NCBI RefSeq assembly: GCF_030053345.1
Contig: NZ_JASGBP010000001.1
Coordinates: 62,001-126,000, forward strand
Reading direction: 5' to 3'
Length of the DNA: 64,000 bases
Origin: Flavobacterium sedimenticola
GTDB taxonomy: Bacteria; Bacteroidota; Bacteroidia; Flavobacteriales; Flavobacteriaceae
Part shown: positions 50,606-59,100 of the stretch, piece by piece
Layout of the letters: the number at the start of each line of letters is the position of its first letter
Position numbering within the stretch: position 1 is the stretch's first letter
Program-made: the position numbers and the translations under genes
The notes under the pieces: generated by a model
Database searches by the model: none
What the model was told of the DNA's origin: nothing
What the model saw: only the letters and a program-made list of their open reading frames with translations

Positions 50606-53497
50606 ATGAAGAAACTTTACACTTTTTTACTTGTCGCATTTATTGGATTTTTGGGAAATGCACAGATTGTAAATATTCCAGATGCCAATTTTAAAGCAAA
50701 GCTTTTGGCAGCAAGTCCAACTGCAACAATTGCATACAATTCTGCCGGAACTAAAATAAAAATTGACACTAACAACGACGGTAATATTCAGGTAAGTGAA
50801 GCTCTTATGGTTTATCAACTTTATGTAAGCTCGAGCAACACCGCCATAACTCCTACATCAATAGTAGATTTAACCGGATTAGAGAGCTTTACTAATTTAA
50901 GAACATTTTCATGTACTAATAATAATGTAAGTGTTTTAAATCTTACGCCGTTGGTTAACCTCAAAGTACTTTCATGTGGCAACAACCCATTGATGAGTAT
51001 CAATTTAAGTTCCTTAGTCAATCTTGAAAACTTAACCTGTCATTCTAATCAGTTGACTTCATTGAATCTTTCCAATAACAACAATCTCAAAACCATTTCG
51101 TGTTATAATAACAGCATTTCTAATTTGAGTATTACTAATTGTAATGATTTAACCTCTTTAGATTGTAGCTCTAATCAATTATCATCGCTTGATGTTTCAA
51201 ATAAGGTTAATTTAACGAATCTGAATTGCAATAATAATATTATTACAGACCTAAACATCGCAAACAGTTATGCCTTTACTTCTTTCAGTTGTGCCGGGAA
51301 TCAATTAACATCTTTAGACATTACCAACAGACTCAATTTAGCATCCTTAAATTGTAATAATAACCAATTGACTTCGCTTAATATTACAAATGATTTAGCT
51401 TTAATTGATTTGAGTTTTTTCAACAACCAAATACAAACCATCAACCTTGACCCGTTTATAAACATTGAAACATTGGCATTAGGCGGAAATCCTTATACAA
51501 GCCCCATAAATTTAAGCACTTTGGTTAATTTATATTGGTTAGACGCTCAGAACATTGAAAGTGTGGATGTATTCCCCTTGAATGCCACAAGTATGCCCTT
51601 GTTGACAAATTTGAAGATATTAAAAACCGACGGCTCTAACTTAGGCAATTTCAATTATGCTCTCATCCCGAACTTGGAACAACTACTTTGTCGAAATACT
51701 GATTTAACTAACATTAATTCCATTCCTACAACCCTTATAACTTTGGTGGTTCAAGCTAATCAGTTAACCTCATTAGACCTGACAGCCTTTACAAATTTAA
51801 CAGCTGTAAACGCCTACGACAATCAAATTACTAATTTGGTTTTAGGAAATCACCCTGAAATGTATTTTTTAACCATTGGTAAAAACTTATTTCCAAATAT
51901 AGATGTTTCACATCTACCGGCACTAACAACTCTTCAAGTTAATAATAGTCCAAATTTGGTGTCCTGCAACATAAAAAATGGAGCCAGCGGTTTTTTTGGG
52001 TTTTCAAATTGCCCCAACCTATTGTATATCTGTGCAGATGAAGCAGAAGTTGTTACTGCACAAAATGATATTGTAACCAACGCTGCCAATTGGAATGGCA
52101 ATCCGAACTGTCATGTCAACACCTATTGTACCTTTGAACCCGGAGGCACTTTTTATACGATACAAGGAAATCATCGTTGGGACACAACCAATAATGGTTG
52201 CGATACAAACGATTTTTTATTCCCAAATATGAAGTTTAATATTTCTAACGGAACGACATCTACGACCTTTATTTCGAGCAATGATGGTACTTATCATTAT
52301 GATGTTCCGGCTGGTACTTATACTGTAACTCCTGTATTAGAAAATCCAACATATTTTACAACAACACCATCCAATACCGGAAACATTGTTTTCCCAACAG
52401 CAGCGAGCCCATTTATCAGAGACTTTTGCATAAGGTCATTGGCCAATAATCCTGATTTGGAAGTGGCTGTTTATCCGTTAAGTAACCCTAGACCGGGTGT
52501 TAATAATCTATTTATTATTGTTTATAAAAACAAAGGCGGTATTCCGCAAAATGGCAGTGTTAATTTTAGTTTTGATGATGCGATTCAAGATATGGTTTCT
52601 TCTACAGTAACACCAAATACTCAAACGAGCGGAAATTTGACTTGGAATTTTTCCAACTTATTGCCGTTTGAAACTAGAAGCCTGATGGTAACCTTTAATT
52701 TAAATACACCTATTGAAACGCCTCCAGTAGAAAGTGGTGATATTTTAAACTATGGTGCGACTATTACAGGTATACTCACGGACATCCTGCCAAGCGACAA
52801 CAGCGCTTCCGTAACACAAACAGTTGTCAATTCACAAGATCCTAACGACAAAACTTGTGCCGAAGGCATTTCAGTCACACCAAGTATGGTAGGCCAGTAT
52901 GTTCATTATGTTATCCGTTTTGAAAATACCGGAACAGCTAATGCCATAAACATTGTGGTAAAAGATGTTATCGATACCACTACGTTTGATATTGCTAGTT
53001 TGATTCCGCAAAACAGCAGCCATTCTTTTTATACGAGAATAATCAATACCAACCAGGTAGAATTTATTTTTGAAAACATCAACTTACCTTTTGACGATGC
53101 CAACAATGATGGTTATGTCGCTTTTAAAATTAAAACCAAGCCTACTCTGGTTGTTGGAGATACTTTTAGCAATACAGCTAATATTTATTTTGATTATAAT
53201 TATCCTATTACGACCAATACGTTTACCACAACAGTACAGTCTCTAAGAAATCCTGACTTTGATTTTGGAAGTGTCTTCACACTGTCGCCGGTTCCTGCCC
53301 AAAATACACTGACCATTACGCCTAAAGAAAATGTTGTAATGAGTTCTGCCAGCATTTACAACACACTTGGTCAGTTGGTTCAAGTAAACACCAATCCGGG
53401 AGAAAATATCGATGTTTCAGGCTTGCAAAGCGGAAGCTATTTCATTAAAATAATAAGTGATAAAGGAAGCGCAACAGGGAAATTTATTAAAGAATAA
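50606..53497 (+). CDS. Secreted leucine-rich-repeat protein with T9SS type A sorting domain
   Basis: 963 residues. Signal peptide ends L-G-N-A-Q. From about residue 98 there are at least nine consecutive 21-residue leucine-rich repeats of the type L-x-x-L-x-C-x-x-N-x-L-T-S-L-x-L, with more irregular ones to about 470. A carbohydrate-module-like beta region and a DUF11-like domain (D-P-N-D-K-T near 750) follow. The last 80 residues are a type A sorting domain (L-S-P-V-P-A-Q-N, G-S-Y-F-I-K-I-I). Expected to be surface-anchored or released by T9SS. Confidence 0.93.
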   Translation: MKKLYTFLLVAFIGFLGNAQIVNIPDANFKAKLLAASPTATIAYNSAGTKIKIDTNNDGNIQVSEALMVYQLYVSSSNTAITPTSIVDLTGLESFTNLRTFSCTNNNVSVLNLTPLVNLKVLSCGNNPLMSINLSSLVNLENLTCHSNQLTSLNLSNNNNLKTISCYNNSISNLSITNCNDLTSLDCSSNQLSSLDVSNKVNLTNLNCNNNIITDLNIANSYAFTSFSCAGNQLTSLDITNRLNLASLNCNNNQLTSLNITNDLALIDLSFFNNQIQTINLDPFINIETLALGGNPYTSPINLSTLVNLYWLDAQNIESVDVFPLNATSMPLLTNLKILKTDGSNLGNFNYALIPNLEQLLCRNTDLTNINSIPTTLITLVVQANQLTSLDLTAFTNLTAVNAYDNQITNLVLGNHPEMYFLTIGKNLFPNIDVSHLPALTTLQVNNSPNLVSCNIKNGASGFFGFSNCPNLLYICADEAEVVTAQNDIVTNAANWNGNPNCHVNTYCTFEPGGTFYTIQGNHRWDTTNNGCDTNDFLFPNMKFNISNGTTSTTFISSNDGTYHYDVPAGTYTVTPVLENPTYFTTTPSNTGNIVFPTAASPFIRDFCIRSLANNPDLEVAVYPLSNPRPGVNNLFIIVYKNKGGIPQNGSVNFSFDDAIQDMVSSTVTPNTQTSGNLTWNFSNLLPFETRSLMVTFNLNTPIETPPVESGDILNYGATITGILTDILPSDNSASVTQTVVNSQDPNDKTCAEGISVTPSMVGQYVHYVIRFENTGTANAINIVVKDVIDTTTFDIASLIPQNSSHSFYTRIINTNQVEFIFENINLPFDDANNDGYVAFKIKTKPTLVVGDTFSNTANIYFDYNYPITTNTFTTTVQSLRNPDFDFGSVFTLSPVPAQNTLTITPKENVVMSSASIYNTLGQLVQVNTNPGENIDVSGLQSGSYFIKIISDKGSATGKFIKE

Positions 53498-53500
53498 AAC

Positions 53501-53543
53501 AGTTCTCGATACATCCCGACTTGTCGGGACACTCGAACTGACG
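53501..53543 (+). repeat. Dispersed repeat, family 2, copy 1
   Basis: Blocks TTCTCGATACA and ACTCGAACTGACG flank a TCCCGACttGTCGGGA hairpin. It aligns with 56034-56076 over 43 bases with few differences. It begins 3 bases after the LRR stop. Confidence 0.8.
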
Positions 53544-53552
53544 TTTGTTATT

Positions 53553-53580
53553 AAAAAAGCCCCGAGAATCGGGGCTTTTT
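53553..53580. terminator. Bidirectional terminator between LRR and pbpC genes
   Basis: Stem AAAGCCCCGA with TCGGGGCTTT, loop GAA, with A and T runs. It overlaps the pbpC stop by 2 bases. Confidence 0.92.
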
Positions 53581-55960
53581 AATCTTTGATTATCTCAACT
53601 CTTCTTTTAATTTCATTCCCAAATTCATCCGCTACGGTAATGTAATGCACACCGGTTTCGGCGGTAATCGGCATTTCGTGAAAGGTTTGCGTGCTGCCTT
53701 TATAGACATTATCCACATACCAAAAGAGCTTGGCTTCGCGGTTGGAATGCGCCACTTTTACAATCACCGGCTGTACTTGGCTGTTAAAGTCTTTGGCCAA
53801 ATAAATTTTGCTGTTGGTTTTCGGATAAATAAAATCCATGACCGCTTGCGCCGTGGGTTGGCAATCGACTCTAAAAGGCGGCAGCGGTTTGTAATCGATA
53901 TGCAAACTCTTATAATACCATTCCATCACCGGCGGCAACACAAACCATTTTTTGGTAACGATTTTATCCACGTCTTCACAACTGCTGTTCACCCGAAACT
54001 GTTCGGTGGCATCCAAATGAATGAGTTTGTGATACGGACAAATAGAAGTTTTCTTCCCGCTACGCGAGATGAGTTGCTTTACTTTTGGGCAATCGTCCTG
54101 CGCCAAGTGACCGCTTAACGTACACACCTCAGCATACTCCAAATCGTTGAGCGGTGGCTGAAACCATTTTTGACGCGGCAACAAACGAAACACATCAAAC
54201 AACAGCGGTGCGGCACTGTTCACTCCGGTCAACTCGGGTCGGCCTTCACCGTTGGCATTGCCTACCCAAACACCCACCACATAACGCGAATTGGTACCGA
54301 TAGCCCACGCATCGCGGTTTCCGAAACTGGTTCCGGTTTTCCAGGCCAACTCCAACGCGGAATCATAAAACCGCCACGCTTCATCGCCTTCGGGGCGGTT
54401 GACTTCTTTCATCGCATTATAGGTTAAATAAATAGAGCCGGCGCCAAAAATATTGGGCTGAAAACTGTTGCTGCCGAAATCTTGTTGAAAACCGTCGACA
54501 TAATTCAACTCTGCGAATTCCTTGGTTCGGTATTTCCCTTGGGATTGGTTAAAGTAATTCACCGTGGCTGACAGATTCGCATAGGCGCGACACAAATCCC
54601 ATAAATTGCTCTCGGCGCCGCCCAAAATCAACGATAAACCATAATGATCCGGATGTTGGGTGATGTTTTTGAGTTTTAACTTTTGGGTTAATTCGTAAAA
54701 TTTATGTACCCCGTGTTCCTGAAGCATCAATACCGACGGGATATTCAACGACCGCGACAAAGCGCGTTGGGCCGGCACCGCCCCGTCAAACGTAAAATTG
54801 AAATTTTGCGGTGCATAGCCCGAAATTTGGGTCGGAACATCGGCGACCAACGTATTGGGCAACAATTCGCCTTCATCGAGCATGGAAGCAAACAGCAGCG
54901 GTTTTAAAATACTGCCCGTGCTACGCGGCGCCCCAATGATATCCACATCTTTATCGTGGTCTTTATCGGTAGGCGAATTGCCCACATAGCTAATGATGTT
55001 TCGGTTTTGAATATCGATGACCAACACGGCCAAATTGTGCACTTCGTTTTGCTTGTACTGACTGTAATACTGCTTGGCTATTTGATTCACGCGGTTTTGC
55101 AACGCCATATCAATCGTAGTTTTGATGCGTTGGCCTTCGTTGGTTTTGGCAATACGTTGGAGCAAATGCGGCGCAATTTGCGGCAAATTATACGGTTTTT
55201 GCGGCAACGGTTCCGTAATAGCCAAATCGTAGGTAAGCTTGTCGATGATTTTTTCACGATGCAGTTTCAACAGCAAGGCATTGCGTTTGCGCAACAATTT
55301 CACCTGATTTTTCCCGGGATAAATCAAACTCGGTGCGTTGGGCAAGACCGCCAAGGTCGCACTTTCGGCCCACGACAGTTGGTACGACGGCACGCCGAAA
55401 TAACGCCACGAGGCCATTTCCAAGCCCACTACATTACCGCCGTATGGCGCATGAGCGGCGTAGAGTTCTAGTATTTCTTCCTTAGAATGACGCCATTCGA
55501 GTCGCGTAGCCAAAATGATTTCGAGGGCTTTTTCAACATAGGTACGCTGTTGGTTTTGGCGCGATAATCGAATGACTTGCTGGGTTAAGGTACTGCCGCC
55601 TCGAACCACTTTGCCGGCTTTGCGGTTTTGCTGAAACGCCTTAACCATCGCCACCGGATTAAATCCCGGATGGTGGTAAAAATGTTCGTCTTCGAAATAA
55701 ACGATGCATTGTTTAAACTTATCGGGAATACTGTCCTGCGCAGGAAAGCGCCATTGCCCGTCGCGCGCAATTTTAGCCGCGAGTAATTCGCCGTCGTTAC
55801 TCTCGATAACGGTCGCATACGGCTCTTGGAACAACACCCGCGGTAGCGAAAAGTAGTACACCACCAAGAGTATAAAAGTGATGGCCGTTTTTTTGGGATG
55901 GCGTTGGATATAGTGAACGAAACGTTGGAATATCGCGCTGAGTTTAGTTTTCACTTTCAA
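53579..55960 (-). CDS. pbpC: Penicillin-binding protein 1C
   Basis: 793 residues. One membrane anchor (near 26-40), a transglycosylase domain with E90-D-E-H-F (catalytic Glu) and G-G-S-T-L-T-Q-Q, a transpeptidase domain with S350-I-L-K353 and K541-T-G-T, and the C-terminal PBP1C-specific (BiPBP_C) domain. It polymerises peptidoglycan. It lies downstream of an alpha-2-macroglobulin gene, the same pairing as pbpC-yfhM in E. coli. The start is TTG 55960. Confidence 0.95.
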   Translation of the reverse strand: MKVKTKLSAIFQRFVHYIQRHPKKTAITFILLVVYYFSLPRVLFQEPYATVIESNDGELLAAKIARDGQWRFPAQDSIPDKFKQCIVYFEDEHFYHHPGFNPVAMVKAFQQNRKAGKVVRGGSTLTQQVIRLSRQNQQRTYVEKALEIILATRLEWRHSKEEILELYAAHAPYGGNVVGLEMASWRYFGVPSYQLSWAESATLAVLPNAPSLIYPGKNQVKLLRKRNALLLKLHREKIIDKLTYDLAITEPLPQKPYNLPQIAPHLLQRIAKTNEGQRIKTTIDMALQNRVNQIAKQYYSQYKQNEVHNLAVLVIDIQNRNIISYVGNSPTDKDHDKDVDIIGAPRSTGSILKPLLFASMLDEGELLPNTLVADVPTQISGYAPQNFNFTFDGAVPAQRALSRSLNIPSVLMLQEHGVHKFYELTQKLKLKNITQHPDHYGLSLILGGAESNLWDLCRAYANLSATVNYFNQSQGKYRTKEFAELNYVDGFQQDFGSNSFQPNIFGAGSIYLTYNAMKEVNRPEGDEAWRFYDSALELAWKTGTSFGNRDAWAIGTNSRYVVGVWVGNANGEGRPELTGVNSAAPLLFDVFRLLPRQKWFQPPLNDLEYAEVCTLSGHLAQDDCPKVKQLISRSGKKTSICPYHKLIHLDATEQFRVNSSCEDVDKIVTKKWFVLPPVMEWYYKSLHIDYKPLPPFRVDCQPTAQAVMDFIYPKTNSKIYLAKDFNSQVQPVIVKVAHSNREAKLFWYVDNVYKGSTQTFHEMPITAETGVHYITVADEFGNEIKRRVEIIKD

Positions 55961-55982
55961 AAATTAAAATGGTATAACATCT

Positions 55983-56158
55983 AGCCCTGATGGCAGCGGA
56001 AATCCTTTTTCGTCAGTTCGAGTTTTTGTTTCGTTTCTCGATACATTCCGACTGCATCGGAACACTCGAAATGACGAAACAAAAGTATCGAGAACCGAAA
56101 AAGATTGAAGCGAACAGCGGGAATACGGTTTCCCGAGTATTCCCGAACCTTTCGCTCC
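55983..56158 (+). repeat. Dispersed intergenic repeat, family 1, copy E, containing a family 2 element
   Basis: It starts AGCCCTGATGGCAGCGGA, has GAACAGCGGGAATACGG, and ends CCCGAACCTTTCGCTCC. The centre holds a family 2 element (56034-56076), a second inverted fragment CGTCAGTTCGAG (56011-56022) complementary to its end, and GTATCGAG (56086-56093) complementary to its start, so several alternative hairpins are possible. It lies between the A2M and pbpC genes. Confidence 0.88.
56034..56076 (+). repeat. Dispersed repeat, family 2, copy 2 (nested in family 1 copy E)
   Basis: TTCTCGATACAT, a TTCCGA/TCGGAA hairpin and ACTCGAAATGACG, matching 53501-53543 in order and spacing. The hairpin arms differ between copies but keep pairing, a sign of selection on structure. 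Confidence 0.78.
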
Positions 56159-56163
56159 TAAAT

Positions 56164-59100
56164 TTACTTGACCACTTCCACCCATTGTCCTTTGGTACGC
56201 GCTAAAAAGTCGTTATCGTACATGGCTTCGCACTGCAAGCCCGGCAAATAATACTTGCCGAGATAGGAAGCATTCAACAGGATTTTGAATTGGCGCGTTT
56301 CATAGGGTTTGAGGCCAAAATAGTAATTGGCGCGGTCGTCGCGGATGTCGATATAATCGGCGGTATTGCTCGTAGCATCGCCAAAATCGGTATAACGCGT
56401 GTTGACAATTTCGAAACCGGAAGGCAGGATTTGCGACAAGGCGATGTTGGTTACCCGCTCATTTTTGCGATTGGTGAGCGTGACTTCGCCGTAAAATTCG
56501 GTTCCCTGCGCTATTTTAGATATGTTGATGACTTTGCCTTTTCGGTCTTTGAAAACCACACGCGCCGTCAGGTTGTTTTGCATCGGCTTTTCACTGCCCA
56601 CCGGTAAAATACCGCTGTTGAGCACCCGAACGAACAAGGTGTTTTTCTTGTTGTTTTTGAAAGTCACGGCATTGTTCCCTGATTGGACCACGAGGGTGCG
56701 TTGCACCATCACCTTGTCGGTAGTAACCGCTTCCGATTTTCCGGCGTTGGTGTATTGAATGGAAACGCCCTTGCTGCCATTGGATTTGGCGAACTTGGCC
56801 ATGGCATACAAGCCGTAAGCAGTGGTTTGCGTGCTCATCCAGGTGTTGCTCGATAAACTTTTGGCGAGTTTGGTCGCCATGGCAAATGCTTTGGGTTTTT
56901 GGCCTAACAAAATTAAGGTTTCCAGTGCCATGGCTCGGTTTCGGTCGGGTGAACCATAGTAATAATAGTAATTGTCCTCGGTATTAACTTCATCAATCAT
57001 GGCGTTGTTTAACAACGCCATACCGGCGGCGTTTTGTTTGATGAGCGCATAGGTTGCGGCCAAGCGCAAACGGCTTTCGTTGTTGATTCCGACCGTTTCG
57101 CGGAGGCGGTTCATCGATGCCAAATCGGCCGCACCGGCCAAAGCCAAGGTGTACAAGCGATAGGCTTGGGCGAAGTCGTTGTCATACGATTTTTCATAGC
57201 GCCATTGTTTGGCCATTTTTTGTTGGTAGCCCATCCATTTGGTTTTGAAGTTTATCGGCAATACGTAGCCTTTTTTCTCTGCCTCAATAAGGAAATGTCC
57301 GGCGTATGACGTTCCCCAATCGTCGGCATCAGCATTGCCCGGCCAATACGAGAAACCACCGTTAGCCAATTGGAAATTGCTCAGACGCTGAATGGCCGCG
57401 GTCACATTTTTTTGAATGTTTTGCTTGCGAACGGCATCCAAGTCCATGATATCGGTTAAATACAACTGCGGGAAAACCGAAGAGGTGGTTTGTTCGACGC
57501 AGCCGTGAGGATACTGAATTAAATAATCCAATCGGCGCCCGAAATCAACCGTTGGTGAAGACGAAACTTCCATTTTGGCTTTGTTGCTTCCGGCCACTCC
57601 GAAGGTTTTCCAAGAGATGGTTTTGGTACCGTTAGGCGGAATCACAATATCGGTATATTCATGGGTTACCGGATTCGGATTGGTCACATCAATCTCTACC
57701 GAATAGGTTGATTTTTCTTTACCTGATGTGGCGATGATATCGATTTTACCGATACCGGTCACGGCGCCGACTTCGAGATTAAAGTACGCCATTTTTTCAT
57801 CGGGCTCGGTAAACTTCACGACTTGACTACTGATCCCGGACACTTTCACCGCGCTGTTGGTTTTGATTTGCAGGGTGACATTTTTGATGTGTTTTTCGGT
57901 CGCAAAAAGAGTCACCGGCAGCGTTACTTTTTCCGATGGTGAAATCTTTCTCGGTAGTGAGGCTAAAATCATCAGCGGACTTTTCACTTGAGTCGCTTTT
58001 TCGGCCATACCGTAAGCGCCGGTTTTCGAATCGGCTGCTACTACCATGGTGCGCACCGAACCAATGTATTTCGGCAAGGTTATTTTATGGGTTTTGGAAC
58101 CGCCCGTTAATTCAAACGGTCCGAAATAGAGCACCACCGGTTTAAAACGATTCGCTTTTTTGGCTTTGCCGCCACCGGCCTCGGCGTCACCACCAATGCT
58201 GAATACCTGATTCACTTTACCGCCGTAAGCGCCGATAACATCGTCGTAAATATCCCAAGTACGCACACCCAAGGCTTCACGGGTATAAAAGCTTGTCCAG
58301 GCATTTGGTGTTTTAAAGCGTGTCAAATCGAGTAAACCTTCATCAACTACGGCCAGAGTATACGTCATGCGTTTGCCTTTCTTTTCAGATACTTTGACCG
58401 TAACGGTTTGTTCCGGTCGCAATACGTCGGGCATGGTTAGTTGCGGTTCCAATACGGTATTTTTATCGACCACTTCTATCGGTACGATACCGTACATCCG
58501 AATCGGAGAATCGTTTTTGGTTGTCGCATGTGGCTGCAGCAACGAGATATTGACGTACACGTTGGGTGCCATGTCGCCGGTAATCGGCATCTCGACCACG
58601 GTTTCTCCTTTTTTGGTTTTGGTCCAAATGGTTTTCAATACTTTGGTACCGTTTTCAATAGAAATCATGGCTCTGCCGCCTTCGCTCGACGGGAAGAAAA
58701 TTTTGGCTTTATCGCCAACGGCATAATTGGTTTTATCGGTAGAGAATTTAAGCATCGTAGCCGATTCTCCATCGGTGCTGCGCGATTTGGCCGACCACCA
58801 AGGCATATCAATATAGACTCTGACACCGGTGGCATGACCGCCATTCGGATCGGAAACGCGAATCAAATAATTACCCCAATCTTCATCGGGAACCGAAAAG
58901 GCAATACTCCCTTTCCCCGAAGCATCGGTATTGATTCGGAAATTCTTGTAGGCAATGGTCGCGTTAGAGGTATTGTAACTCGATAAATTATCGTTAGAGG
59001 CATCCCACCACCAGCGCGACTGCATTCGGTAAACCCGAACATCCAAATCGCGGACGGCTTTAGGGCGACCGTTTTCGGACACGGTGACAATATCGAAACG

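Noticed and set aside
51000..51420. Repeated DNA within the LRR gene as a repeat array
   Set aside because: The similarity follows the protein repeat in frame; it is coding sequence, not a CRISPR or satellite.
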